Both the position numbers and the translations under genes were made by a program. Under the pieces are notes generated by a model, which had not been told where the DNA came from, did no database searches, and saw only the letters and a list, made by a program, of their open reading frames with translations. Positions 17,108 through 25,984 of a DNA stretch of 59,198 nt are shown here, piece by piece. The stretch is from Caldilineaceae bacterium (lineage in GTDB: Bacteria; Chloroflexota; Anaerolineae; Caldilineales; Caldilineaceae). Within the stretch, counting starts at the first letter, position 1; every line of letters begins with the position of its first letter. The stretch covers positions 1-59,198 of the forward strand of contig WTGY01000143.1 of assembly GCA_011523365.1 (NCBI GenBank). The letters run 5' to 3'.

Positions 17108-17136
17108 ATATTGGAAGATATTGCGGTTTTTGTCAA
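17108..17136 (-). promoter_or_regulatory. Possible promoter of the CE15/sugar ABC operon
   Basis: On the minus strand TTGACA (17136-17131) is followed after 17 bases by CAATAT, overlapping AATATA (17113-17107), about 140 bases upstream of the binding-protein ATG. The -35 is perfect and the -10 weak. Confidence 0.4.
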
Positions 17137-17171
17137 TGTCTAGGATTCGTCGCTGCTGGGACACAGATGAG

Positions 17172-17194
17172 GGCGTTCTCTAATAGAGAACGCC
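17172..17194. promoter_or_regulatory. Perfect 9-bp inverted repeat upstream of the sugar ABC operon
   Basis: GGCGTTCTC and GAGAACGCC are separated by TAATA. It lies 35 bases upstream of the possible -35 box at 17136 and about 55 bases after the stop of the DGQHR gene at 17248. It may be an operator for the sugar operon or, less likely because no T-run follows on the minus strand, a terminator for the DGQHR operon. Confidence 0.45.
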
Positions 17195-17247
17195 TGGCAC
17201 TCATTCCCGCAGTTTCACTCTTATCTTCTCCTCTGACACAGACATCC

Positions 17248-18411
17248 TTACATTGTCGCACTTACTGCCTTGAGGATATGTCCAACCGCCATTTCAACCT
17301 CCTGGCGACGTGCAATTAAGGTCGTCCCACTTGGACTTACCAATCCGGCTTCCACCATCAGTCCATTCTCACTCCCTGGAATTATCGAGGCATTATTGAT
17401 GAAGTTAGCCAATGGCTTCCAGGAGTTGCTATCACTCATGAGGCGAAAGTATGAGGCGGCGAGAACTCGAATAAAAGTGACATTGTATGCGAAGGTCGAT
17501 CGACGTAGTTGAGGGATTTCCGCATTGCTAATGCTTCCTGACAAGAGACCTTCGTATTCTTCTCTTGTGGCTGGCATGAAGTCATCGGACCATTCGAGAC
17601 TGCGTCGATACAGACCATCCAGATCCTGCAAGTAGTAGTCATTTCTATCTCGGCTAACACGCCCCCGATGTCCTACTTCCAAGATCTTCAGTACAGAGGC
17701 AAGCTGGTTAATGGCGAGAAGATTTCGGTTAGTCCGCGTCACAGAGGCTCGCTCCATCTCGACACGACCATTGAGGAGTCTGCTACCTTCGGCGAGTTTG
17801 ACCGCCACGCGATTGAAGGCGTCCCGCTGATCGAATCTTGTCACCGCATTGCCTTCGATGCGCTTGGTCTGAGACGCGTCCACAAACATCTGCCTGAGGG
17901 TCTTTGTGTCTTCCTCCAGATAAAGAATTATGGTCATCGAAGCTCTTCGTAACGTATCGAGCTTGTCGTCGGAACGATTGTTCTGGTCTTCGGACAACCC
18001 GGCTAAGACGTCCTGAATGGCCCGACGTCTGTGTTGGCCATCAAATATCCTCATGGTATTGACACGGTTAGTTAAGATACGCAACTCACCGAAATCTGGA
18101 AAGGGTTGAGCGCCTTGTTCACTCTGATATGGCTCGAACTCTACCGCGTTGGGAGCAATCCCTAGCATTAGAGCACCTAAAACCCAGTCGTCCTTCTCGT
18201 CTAGATACATCTGGATGTTTTTTGCATGGCTTGGAGTGAGACGTCTGTTGGCCTCTCTGACCACACCATCGTCCACACGCTGGGGCAATAGACCATCCAG
18301 TGTCTCCAGGTCTAGTGCAAAGAAGAACACATCGCGTCCACCTTGACGAAACCGATGGGATGGGATACGGAGGCTGAATTGGTTGTTCACTGTAGATATG
18401 TTCAACGTCAT
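17248..18411 (-). CDS. DGQHR-domain protein (DndB-related)
   Basis: 387 residues with the signature FDGQHRRRAI (DGQHR at 124-128) of the DGQHR/DndB family. These have a ParB/sulfiredoxin-like fold and occur with DNA phosphorothioation (DndB) and 7-deazaguanine DNA modification systems. It aligns without gaps for long stretches to the C-terminal three quarters of the neighbouring HEPN-DGQHR protein (for example SHRFRQGGRDV, LDLETLD, RVDD) but lacks the HEPN part. GGGAG lies 7 bases before the ATG and the gap to the upstream gene is 34 bp, so they form an operon. No dndACDE or dpd modification genes are in the window. Function unknown; defence or its regulation is inferred. Confidence 0.85.
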   Translation of the reverse strand: MTLNISTVNNQFSLRIPSHRFRQGGRDVFFFALDLETLDGLLPQRVDDGVVREANRRLTPSHAKNIQMYLDEKDDWVLGALMLGIAPNAVEFEPYQSEQGAQPFPDFGELRILTNRVNTMRIFDGQHRRRAIQDVLAGLSEDQNNRSDDKLDTLRRASMTIILYLEEDTKTLRQMFVDASQTKRIEGNAVTRFDQRDAFNRVAVKLAEGSRLLNGRVEMERASVTRTNRNLLAINQLASVLKILEVGHRGRVSRDRNDYYLQDLDGLYRRSLEWSDDFMPATREEYEGLLSGSISNAEIPQLRRSTFAYNVTFIRVLAASYFRLMSDSNSWKPLANFINNASIIPGSENGLMVEAGLVSPSGTTLIARRQEVEMAVGHILKAVSATM

Positions 18412-18445
18412 TACGAATCTCCCAAAATGGTGCTTGCAGGTAAGG

Positions 18446-20023
18446 TTAGTTGCGATTCTCTCTCGCTAATTCCACTATGTTTTCAATTGCGCGAATTACA
18501 AGGCTACTTTGAGCAACTGGAGATGTGCCCCCAGGTGCGACCACGCCTATGTCTACAAAAAGAGAACCTTTCCTAACACCTGGCCTAATTGACGCGTTTC
18601 GTAGGAAATCAGCGAGGGGCTTCCAGTCATTGCAATCTCTTGTCCATTCGTGATAGCAACCCGCGAGAATCCGAATGACTGTGGCGTTAAATGCCATGGT
18701 TTTGACTCGCTCCGCCGGTAGTTCGGAGTTGTCAATTTCGTCAGCCATGAGATCATTGTACTCGGCCCTGGCAGTGGGCATAAAGTCATCGGCCCAAGTT
18801 AGACATCGTTCGTACAACGTTTCTAAGTCCAGCAGATATTCCTCATTGCGAATTTTGCTTACGCGGCCTCTATAGCCAACTTCCATAGTTCTTAACGCCG
18901 TTGCCAACTGATTGATGGAAATTATGTTGTGGCTGCTTCTAGAGACCGATGCACGCTCTAGCTCGACACGTCCGGCAAAGAGGTCGCTGTTTTCCGAAAT
19001 CCACAACGCAGCCAAATTGAAGGCATCCCTCAAATCGAACCTTGTTAAGGCGTTTCGTTCTATAGATCTAGTTTGCGCAGCGTCTGCAAACATCTGTCTG
19101 AGAGCTTCGATTCGGTCTTCGGCAAACAGCATTACGGGAAGCGAAGCCTTCCTTAAGGAAAGGAATCGCTGCGAATGCCTAGAACTCTGCGAAAGTTCCG
19201 AAAGAGTGTCCTTTATCGCACGACGTCGATGCTGGCCGTCGAACATCTTCATACTTGCTGCGCCCTCAGTGCGGATTGTAAGTAGCCCCACTGCGCTTGC
19301 TGCATTTGAATCGGACGAATAAGGCAAAAACTCAACCGCGCTCGGCGAAATTCCTAATAGGAGAGCTCCTAACAGCCAGTCATCCCGTCCTTCCAAGTAT
19401 TCTTGGATTTTCTTTGCATGACTTGCGGTTAATGGACGGTTAGCATCCCTAACAACCCTATCGTCCACACGGTCGGGCAGCAGATTGTCAAGCGTCTCTA
19501 GGTCCAGCGCAAAAGCGTACACGTCCCGCCCGCCTTGTCGAAATCTGTGAGCCGGAGTCACGAAGGGCGTTAAGTCCTTTTTGATGTTTTCCACAGCAAG
19601 GCTCGCCACCGGCTCGTTAATGTCTGAGAGTACGCTTGCGATCTTCCCTAGCCTGTCCACAACGTACCCCATTTCAATATCCCTGCTCTCGGGGTGCGAT
19701 GCCTTATTCCGAGCTTTGGCGATAGAAAACAGAGCTTGAAGCGCTCCCCTATCCTCCTTAAAGGCGTGGCGGAACTCGTCACTCCAGTACTCTCTCACAA
19801 TTCGCGGGAAGTCGTCCACGTCGATAGCCTCTTCGAGACTGCGGCCATCTCTCAGATTCCTCTCAACATAGTTATATGGGTCGTCCTGAAGCGCGAGTTC
19901 GATAAGACCTTTGACTGTATCTCCGGGAACGCGCTTTAGATGCCTCACAATGAACGGTCGCATCGAATCACGGTAAATGTCCAGTGCGGCGATTAGGGCA
20001 CTCTTGTTTGGACGTTCGATCAT
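18446..20023 (-). CDS. HEPN (Swt1-like)-DGQHR fusion protein
   Basis: 525 residues from the ATG at 20023, chosen because GGGAGG lies 6 bases upstream; an in-frame ATG at 20065 has none. Residues 1-140 look like a Swt1-type HEPN domain (YRDSMRPFIVRHLKRVPGD near the start; KARNKASHPE with Arg105 and His110, the RX4H motif of HEPN ribonucleases). Residues about 155-525 are a DGQHR/DndB-like domain (FDGQHRRRAIKD, DGQHR at 262-266). HEPN domains are typical RNA-cutting toxins of anti-phage and toxin-antitoxin systems. This is the first gene of a two-gene operon with a near-consensus promoter, at visibly lower GC than its neighbours. I infer a defence or abortive-infection role; I do not know this pairing as a named system. 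Confidence 0.82.
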   Translation of the reverse strand: MIERPNKSALIAALDIYRDSMRPFIVRHLKRVPGDTVKGLIELALQDDPYNYVERNLRDGRSLEEAIDVDDFPRIVREYWSDEFRHAFKEDRGALQALFSIAKARNKASHPESRDIEMGYVVDRLGKIASVLSDINEPVASLAVENIKKDLTPFVTPAHRFRQGGRDVYAFALDLETLDNLLPDRVDDRVVRDANRPLTASHAKKIQEYLEGRDDWLLGALLLGISPSAVEFLPYSSDSNAASAVGLLTIRTEGAASMKMFDGQHRRRAIKDTLSELSQSSRHSQRFLSLRKASLPVMLFAEDRIEALRQMFADAAQTRSIERNALTRFDLRDAFNLAALWISENSDLFAGRVELERASVSRSSHNIISINQLATALRTMEVGYRGRVSKIRNEEYLLDLETLYERCLTWADDFMPTARAEYNDLMADEIDNSELPAERVKTMAFNATVIRILAGCYHEWTRDCNDWKPLADFLRNASIRPGVRKGSLFVDIGVVAPGGTSPVAQSSLVIRAIENIVELARENRN

Positions 20024-20174
20024 TATGTACCTCCCAGTACATTGTTTCTGCGTATTGGCAAGCATTGGCCGATGCGGTTCTCATTACCATGCAAATGTGA
20101 TCTTGCCCCAACACAGATTAATCTCATATATTATTATTGAATTTAGTTATTAAATAAATTGTTATTTTGATTCA

Positions 20175-20203
20175 AGTATAACAGATTGATTTTCCTTTGT
20201 CAA
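20175..20203 (-). promoter_or_regulatory. Near-consensus sigma70 promoter of the HEPN-DGQHR operon
   Basis: On the minus strand TTGACA (20203-20198) and TATACT (20180-20175) are exactly 17 bases apart, inside a strongly AT-rich stretch (about 20120-20215). The 5' leader to the start at 20023 would be about 145 nt. It is one of the strongest promoter matches in the window. Confidence 0.7.
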
Positions 20204-20665
20204 GAGGGAATTCGTAAGCTAGTGAAATTGGCTCTTAAGGCTGGACCAAGACGTTACAGACATTTGGACGTCTTGCAGTCGGGGAAACCAGTGGCGAAGA
20301 TATGAAGACCTTCATCTCGTTTCAGTTGGTGCCTTTCCCTGAAACATAGTCCGTAAATGAGGCGCCTAGTTTCCGAAGGAGGCGGGCGCCGGAGGCCAGT
20401 AGCGTTAATGCGTTCCTTGGCCACTTGGCGACTGCGTGTGGACTGCGCGGGGAGTTAGAGACGTTGTTCTCTTATCCTTAGGCGGATCATGCTGCAAGAG
20501 ACCGCTAGGGGAGCAGTTTTCGCCTACCGTTCACACTGACAGTCATGACTCAACTGCCACCATCAGGCCAGAAACGTGTGCAGACTTCAAACGGCCGTTA
20601 CATTGGGTTTGAAGGTCGGGGCACTTCGGAAATACGATGCAGCACGAGATGCTCGTTGATTCTCT
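20204..20665. other. Intergenic region without recognisable genes
   Basis: Between the HEPN operon promoter and the end of the sialidase gene I see no convincing ORF, RNA gene or repeat. GC rises back to the level of the sugar operons. One edge of the low-GC island lies near 20215. Confidence 0.5.
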
Positions 20666-21778
20666 TCAAGCCAGTTCCCAGCGGACGGCGACCACGTACT
20701 GAACAATCTGGTTTTCCTGCGTCCACTCGTGGAAGACGGTGAAGAGGGTGCCGTCGTTGAGCTGGATCGTGGTCGGATAGCCGATGTGCCAGTACAGATT
20801 GGGGACTGCTTCCGGGGATGCGATTCCTCCAGGGCTGATGACAAACTCGTCAGCGACGTCCCAGCTGAGACCATCATTGGAGATGCAGCCACGGATTCCC
20901 CAGGGGTCGCGGCGATGGCCGTAGGTGCAGAGCATGCGGCCGTCCTGCAGGAGGGTGAGGTCGGCGGGGTAACCCCAGAGGTTGGTCGGTTCGGGCCGGC
21001 TCCAGGATTCACCTTCGTTGCGGGAATAGTTGGTCCACATATGCTGGTGGCGGTTGCGGACGCCGTGCATGGTGCGCATCATGGTAACCAGCGTGCCGTC
21101 GGCTGTGCGTGCGAGCGCGGTCTCGTCGAAGGAGATGATGTTGGCTGGGTCATAGGCGATGGTGGCGTAGTATTCCCAGTCGTGCCCCTTGTTGTCGGAG
21201 CGCATGAGGTATGAGCGGACGCGTTCGTGGAGGCTGTCGGTCTCCATCCACGCGCGGGCGAACTGGTGTCCGTGGCAGGCCATCAAAAGGGTGCCGTCCG
21301 GCATTTCCAGCACGCTATCGATGGGCTGTCCCCAGCGCATGGGCGCTACGTTGGCCTTGTAGGCGTGACCCCACGTATAGCCATTGTCCGGAGAGGTGAT
21401 GATGCCGACCCCGTCGACATCGCGGGTGCCGCGGGGGCGGTCTTGGGGTCCAAAGTCGTCCAGCATGCCCTTCTGGTCGACGAAGGCCCACTGGAAGTAG
21501 TTGACCAGGAGGGTACCGTCTGAGAGTTGGGCGACGGAAGGTGTGTCGCTGCCGAAGTGATGGGTAGCGGGCCAGACAGTTACGACGGGCGTCCGATCCC
21601 ACGACTGGCCGTTATCGGTGGAGCGGATGAGTAGAATGCTGTCGAAATCAGGGTGGATATAGCCACTTGTCTCGTTAAAGACAACGACCACGTCGCCGTT
21701 CCGGAGTTGAGCGGCGCCGACCTGACAGGTGTAGCGGGAGGGGTCGTGATAGAGAGTGCGCTTCTCGACATTTTTCAT
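20666..21778 (-). CDS. Sialidase/neuraminidase-like six-bladed propeller protein (BNR repeats)
   Basis: 370 residues from the ATG at 21778 (a GTG at 21790 would add MGQI). It carries a row of Asp-box/BNR motifs: STDNGQSW, SPDNGYTW, SDNKGHDW, SRNEGESW and SNDGLSW, the mark of the sialidase propeller fold. Early Arg residues (DPSRYTC) and a late Glu (EWTQENQ) are candidates for the active site but cannot be assigned. Unlike secreted sialidases it has no signal peptide, so it should act in the cytoplasm on imported sialosides or a different glycan. It is the last gene of the operon starting at 25182, about 83 bp after the permease. Exo-alpha-sialidase activity is only a family-level guess. Confidence 0.78.
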   Translation of the reverse strand: MKNVEKRTLYHDPSRYTCQVGAAQLRNGDVVVVFNETSGYIHPDFDSILLIRSTDNGQSWDRTPVVTVWPATHHFGSDTPSVAQLSDGTLLVNYFQWAFVDQKGMLDDFGPQDRPRGTRDVDGVGIITSPDNGYTWGHAYKANVAPMRWGQPIDSVLEMPDGTLLMACHGHQFARAWMETDSLHERVRSYLMRSDNKGHDWEYYATIAYDPANIISFDETALARTADGTLVTMMRTMHGVRNRHQHMWTNYSRNEGESWSRPEPTNLWGYPADLTLLQDGRMLCTYGHRRDPWGIRGCISNDGLSWDVADEFVISPGGIASPEAVPNLYWHIGYPTTIQLNDGTLFTVFHEWTQENQIVQYVVAVRWELA

Positions 21779-21861
21779 AATTTGACCCACTTTGGCGTCC
21801 GCTGCCTTTCGCTTTGACGGTCAGAAAAACGGATAGTCGAAGAAGCGTTGAGGATTCGAAA

Positions 21862-22737
21862 TCAGCCCTTGATGCCGACTTGAGTGACCCCTTCGATGAA
21901 GTAACGTTGGAGGATGAGGAAGAATATAAGCGTTGGCAAGGCGACGATGGCGACAGCAGCCATGGCTTCGCCGTAGCCGCTCTGCGTTGAAGTGCCTTGA
22001 ATGTCCAGGCGGGTGTAGAACGCCATGCCCACGGGAAGTGTTTTCCACTCCGTTTTGAAGGCGACCAGCAGAGGCCAGAGGAAGGAGTTCCAGTTGCTGG
22101 TGAAGATGAGAATGGCGCCGGCCAGGGTAGCGGGCCTTGCCAACGGCAGCGCCACGCGGAGAAAGGTGCCAAGACGGCTGCATCCGTCGATGGCGGCCGC
22201 GTCCTCCAGCTCGCGCGGAAACGAGAGAAAGAACTGACGGTACAGGTAGACTGGGAAGACGCTGGCCAGGGGCGGAATGATCAGGGAAGTGAAACTGTCC
22301 TGGACTTCCAGTCGCAAGACACCGATAAAGAGTGGAACGATACTCATCTCGGGCGGAATCATCAACGAACTGATCAACAGCCAGAAAATGACGGTACGTC
22401 CTGGGAAGTGCATCCTCGCCAGAGCGAATCCGGTCAGCGACCCCAACACCAGACTACCGGCGACGACACAGACCGAGGTCACAATACTGTTGATGAACCA
22501 GCGAATAACGGGGGTGTCGGCCACGACAGTGCGGTAGTGCTCCCAGGTAATTTCGGTGGGAAACAGATCCATACCGGCCAGGATGAGTCGATCCGGCTTG
22601 ACGGAGGTGTTGAGCATCCAGTAGAGGGGGAACAGCCAGAGCAGGGCGACGACTGCGCCTGGGAACCAGATGATGAAGGTGCGGACGAAGCGCAACGACG
22701 AGCGGTTGTAGAGAGTGCTGAGGCCCAGGTTCGACAT
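21862..22737 (-). CDS. Sugar ABC transporter permease (MalG type)
   Basis: 291 residues, six membrane helices, with the MalG-like LYWMLNTSVKPDRLI near the N terminus, the EAA loop EDAAAIDGCSRLGTFLRVALP and the C-terminal RYFIEGVTQVGIKG. It starts 21 bp after the stop of the MalF-type permease. The ribosome-binding site is weak, which fits translational coupling. Third gene of the sialidase-linked transporter. Confidence 0.93.
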   Translation of the reverse strand: MSNLGLSTLYNRSSLRFVRTFIIWFPGAVVALLWLFPLYWMLNTSVKPDRLILAGMDLFPTEITWEHYRTVVADTPVIRWFINSIVTSVCVVAGSLVLGSLTGFALARMHFPGRTVIFWLLISSLMIPPEMSIVPLFIGVLRLEVQDSFTSLIIPPLASVFPVYLYRQFFLSFPRELEDAAAIDGCSRLGTFLRVALPLARPATLAGAILIFTSNWNSFLWPLLVAFKTEWKTLPVGMAFYTRLDIQGTSTQSGYGEAMAAVAIVALPTLIFFLILQRYFIEGVTQVGIKG

Positions 22738-22758
22738 GATCAGAGTTGCGCTTCGGTT

Positions 22759-23688
22759 CTAATTGCTATGTTCCCTTACCAGACGCGCCCGCAGGAGCGT
22801 AAAGATCAAGATTGTGAGGAAGAGAAGGAGAGAAAGAGCGGCGGCAAAACCGAGACGGAAACGGACGAATCCCTCATGGTAGATATAGGAGACGATGGTG
22901 GCCGAATGGCCGCCGGGCCCGCCGCCTGTCATCAGATAGACCTGACCAAAGATACGGAAGGCGCTGATGATTTCGAGCGTAATGACCAGCCCCAGCGCCG
23001 GCGTCAGGAGGGGAAGGGTTATGCGCCAGAAAGCCTGCCAGGCTGAGGCACCGTCGATGACGGCGGCTTCTCCCAGTTCGGCCGGAATCTCTTTGAGCCC
23101 GGCCAGAAGGATCACCATGTGGAATCCCACTGCCTGCCAGATGGTGACAAGGGAGATCGACTGGATGACCCATTTGCTTGTGGTCAGCCAACCCTGTTTG
23201 GGGATTCCGATGCCGTAGAGTGCCAGGTTGAGTAGGCCGGTCTCTTTCTCGAAAATCCAGATCCAGATGATGGCGGTGACGGTAATGGCAACGACGTGGG
23301 GGGCGAAAAATGCAGTCCGGATCGGACCCGAGAACCACTGCTCGCGGTTGATCCAGAGCGCCATAAGGAGGGCAACGATCACGGTTCCCGGCACGACGAG
23401 CGCGGCCATCTGAAAGGTATTGCCCCAGACCTTGGGGATCCAGTCGTCCTGCATTGCTTCGCGGAAGTTGTCGAGCCCGACCCATTCCGGGTCACCGACA
23501 ATACCCCATTCATTGAAGCTGATGTAGATGCCGAAGAATATGGGGAGGAGGGTAATGAAAATGAAGATGAGGGCGAATGGCAGAATGAAGAGGTACGCCT
23601 GCCAGTCAACGCGGCGTCCACGGTATCTGATTCTAGAGAGTCGGGAAAGCCAACCGTCTGGCGCGGCCCCGTCTACAAGGTGGGTCAT
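22759..23688 (-). CDS. Sugar ABC transporter permease (MalF type)
   Basis: 309 residues, six membrane helices preceded by a basic N-terminal tail (RIRYRGRRVDWQAY). The EAA loop is GEAAVIDGASAWQAFWRITLP. It forms the channel with the permease at 21862-22737 and takes substrate from the binding protein at 23767-25182. A strong stem-loop lies between it and the binding-protein gene. No ATPase gene is in this operon. Confidence 0.93.
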   Translation of the reverse strand: MTHLVDGAAPDGWLSRLSRIRYRGRRVDWQAYLFILPFALIFIFITLLPIFFGIYISFNEWGIVGDPEWVGLDNFREAMQDDWIPKVWGNTFQMAALVVPGTVIVALLMALWINREQWFSGPIRTAFFAPHVVAITVTAIIWIWIFEKETGLLNLALYGIGIPKQGWLTTSKWVIQSISLVTIWQAVGFHMVILLAGLKEIPAELGEAAVIDGASAWQAFWRITLPLLTPALGLVITLEIISAFRIFGQVYLMTGGGPGGHSATIVSYIYHEGFVRFRLGFAAALSLLLFLTILIFTLLRARLVREHSN

Positions 23689-23709
23689 CCACTGAATTCT
23701 CGGTTACAG

Positions 23710-23757
23710 GGAGTCCGGTCAGATTGGCACCCGTCGCTGACCAATCTGACCGACTCC
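23710..23757 (-). promoter_or_regulatory. Strong stem-loop between binding-protein and permease genes
   Basis: Arms 23710-23727 and 23741-23757 pair over 17 bp with a single bulged C and a 13-nt loop. It begins only 9 nt after the binding-protein stop codon and has no T-run. It is probably an mRNA-stabilising or partially terminating element. Confidence 0.65.
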
Positions 23758-23766
23758 TGGCATTTA

Positions 23767-25182
23767 TCAGCTGCGATCGTCCAGTATCTTCTGCCAGGCC
23801 GCTTCCAGATCGGCCAAGCCTTCTTCGATGCTCTTCTCGCGTGCCCAGACCGGGTCCATAGCCTTGGGTACGGTTGAACTGCTGCCGGCGTAGAAGGCAA
23901 ACTCGCCGCCGTCGACCATATTCAGATAGTCGAAGAAGCTGTACTCGACGGCTTCGGCAAAGGGTTTGCGCAGTTCCCAGTCAAGGCCGAGCGTCATGTA
24001 GTCGGGATCGTCGAGAATGGAGCGGCGGGGCGGTGCACCGCGTCCCTCGGTCACCCAGAGCATCGAGTTGTCGGAGAACCATTTGATCACCTTGGCTCCG
24101 GCGACCAGATGGTCTTCGGTGCGGCCGTCGGCGGTGAAGAGGGCAAGGCCGTATTCGCGGGCTTCGGTTGTCAAGGTGTCGCCGATCAAGGAAACGGGCG
24201 CGGTGATGAAGTCAAGCCCTTCGGTGTTGACATAGCCGAAGAGTGTCCAGGGGCCGGTCCAGAATATCGACCCCACCTGCTGGCCGAATGCGCCGTAGCG
24301 GTCGGCTACGTCGCGGGATGACATCTCGTGCTCGTCGAAGGTATCCAGCACCCACTGCGCGGCTGCAATCGGAGCATCGGTATCGTTAAAAGTGACTCCG
24401 GTGCGGTCTGCGTTGAGAGGCTGCGCGCCGAGCTGCTGGGCGATGATGCCGAAGACGACGTTGGGCTGTACGCTGGAGCCGGTCATGAGGAAGCCGGAGC
24501 GGGTGATCTGGTCCCCTTCCTTGACAGTCATGGCTTTGGACCATTCGATCAGGGAGGGGCCGTCGGCCGGCGGATTGCTGATATCCAGGCCGGCTTCTTC
24601 GGCGTGGCCGGAGTTGATCAAGGCGGCGATAGGCAGAATGTCCATCGTGATGGAGTAGAGTTCCCCGTCCAGCGAGGACCACTCGATGTACTGGGGCAGG
24701 AAGTCGTCCAGGTCGAGGCCGACCGTCTCCATGAGGTCATCCAGGGGCATAAGGCCGCCGGCCTGATGCCAGACAGCGACATCGTTCATGGTGCGGAAGG
24801 AGATATCAGGCGGGTCGCCGGTGGCAATGGAGGCCATGATCTTGGTCCCCATTTCGCCGCCGCCTACCTGCTCGTATTCGAGGGTGATGTCGGGATGGTC
24901 ATTGGCCTCGTTGTAGTTGGCGCAGAAGCGTTCCCAGACCTGCGCGTCGGACGCGCCGAGGTCGTACCACATGACGATTGTTTCTTGCATTGGAGCGGGG
25001 GCTGCTTCCTCACCGCCGCCTTCTTCGGCGGCCGGCTCCGCGGCCGGCGCGCAAGCTGCAAGCGAGGTCATTGCAAGACCGCCAAGGCCTACGGCCATCC
25101 CGCGCATAAGGGCACGCCGACTGAGCCGTGGCGCACCTGGACTGTCGTAACGGACGGTGTCGTTGGGTTGTGCCTCTTTCAT
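23767..25182 (-). CDS. Sugar ABC transporter solute-binding lipoprotein (family 1)
   Basis: 471 residues. A long polar N terminus leads into a twin-arginine signal (SRRALMRGMAVGLGG) and a lipobox (SLAACAPAAEP), followed by a Glu/Gly/Ala linker. The mature part is family 1 (IVMWYDLGASDAQVWERF; ATGDPPDISFRTMNDVA). GGAGGCGAGC precedes the ATG. It starts the operon with two permeases and the sialidase-like protein, so sialic-acid-containing or other complex glycans are possible ligands. Confidence 0.93.
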   Translation of the reverse strand: MKEAQPNDTVRYDSPGAPRLSRRALMRGMAVGLGGLAMTSLAACAPAAEPAAEEGGGEEAAPAPMQETIVMWYDLGASDAQVWERFCANYNEANDHPDITLEYEQVGGGEMGTKIMASIATGDPPDISFRTMNDVAVWHQAGGLMPLDDLMETVGLDLDDFLPQYIEWSSLDGELYSITMDILPIAALINSGHAEEAGLDISNPPADGPSLIEWSKAMTVKEGDQITRSGFLMTGSSVQPNVVFGIIAQQLGAQPLNADRTGVTFNDTDAPIAAAQWVLDTFDEHEMSSRDVADRYGAFGQQVGSIFWTGPWTLFGYVNTEGLDFITAPVSLIGDTLTTEAREYGLALFTADGRTEDHLVAGAKVIKWFSDNSMLWVTEGRGAPPRRSILDDPDYMTLGLDWELRKPFAEAVEYSFFDYLNMVDGGEFAFYAGSSSTVPKAMDPVWAREKSIEEGLADLEAAWQKILDDRS

Positions 25183-25287
25183 GGTTGCTCGCCTCCTCTT
25201 GTGGGTCTTGACAGATGCTTGCTTTCAGAGATTCAGGCACGAGTGACGGGTTGACGCACACCAAGATGATTCTGATCAGTCAGACCT

Positions 25288-25315
25288 ATTATAGTCATCC
25301 GGTGCTTGGCATCAA
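25288..25315 (-). promoter_or_regulatory. Probable promoter of the sialidase ABC operon with adjacent inverted repeat
   Basis: On the minus strand a perfect TATAAT (25293-25288) is preceded after 16 bases by TTGATG (25315-25310). Just downstream lies TCTGA-tcag-TCAGA (25271-25284), a small inverted repeat placed where a repressor could bind near the transcription start. The leader to the ATG at 25182 is about 100 nt. Confidence 0.5.
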
Positions 25316-25651
25316 AACAGTATAAATTTGTTTCCTTTGCGGCTGGGAGGCAGGTGCCCGGAAGGTTGAGAGCCTTCAGAAGGGCTGTCATTCAGTGGAG
25401 AGTAGCAACAGTCTCTGACGGGCTATGCTTGCTGTGACCGGGACCTTTAGTTTCAGGGGTGGGTAAGGCTGGACTGCTAAGGTTGGTAACGGAGGGAGAT
25501 AGGAAGAACTGTGCGGCGATGAGGCCAGGTAGGGGAACAGGATTGTCTCGTCGAGGTCAGGGATTCCGGACGGCCCACCCAGGAGGAGAATTGCGGAACG
25601 TGGGGTTGTGGAGGGGAAAGACAGCGGCTGGAGATAACTTCTGTAGCCCGG
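25316..25651. other. Intergenic region without recognisable genes
   Basis: No ORF with a ribosome-binding site, no RNA gene and no copy of the window's repeat families was seen here. Confidence 0.5.
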
Positions 25652-25984
25652 TCACTGTGTAGACGCGGAGCCATTACGGCTCTTGGCGCTGTCGCGGTCG
25701 GGCGCGGTACGTTGGAGCAGCTGTTTGAGGGTGGCCTGGGCTCTCTCGCCTTTGCTTTGCCCTTGAATGACGGCTGAGGTGACCTTGGCGGCCGTCTCTT
25801 CGGTTTTGGCGCGGGCCTGGCTGCTGGCGTTTTGCAGGTTCTCAAGGCCGGACTGGGCGCCGCCGAGCACTTTTCTCATGCCGTGTACGGCGAGAAAGGC
25901 GACCGCCAGTGGAACAAGACAGAGCAGGAAGAAGAATATTGAGATCCAGACGACGGACAGGTCGCGCCAGAATTCAAGCGTCAT
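25652..25984 (-). CDS. Small single-pass membrane protein with helical C-terminal tail
   Basis: 110 residues. One long hydrophobic helix (about residues 10-34, VVWISIFFFLLCLVPLAVAF) is followed by a Gln/Ala/Lys-rich amphipathic helix (about 45-95) and a polar end. No enzyme motif is visible. It stands alone between the sialidase operon and the plus-strand aldolase gene. It resembles the small membrane-plus-coiled-coil proteins common in Chloroflexota. Function unknown. Confidence 0.65.
   Translation of the reverse strand: MTLEFWRDLSVVWISIFFFLLCLVPLAVAFLAVHGMRKVLGGAQSGLENLQNASSQARAKTEETAAKVTSAVIQGQSKGERAQATLKQLLQRTAPDRDSAKSRNGSASTQ

Noticed and set aside
17248..20203. Complete DNA phosphorothioation (dnd) or 7-deazaguanine (dpd) system
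   Set aside because: Only DGQHR proteins are present. No DndA, C, D or E, and no Dpd-type proteins, are encoded nearby.
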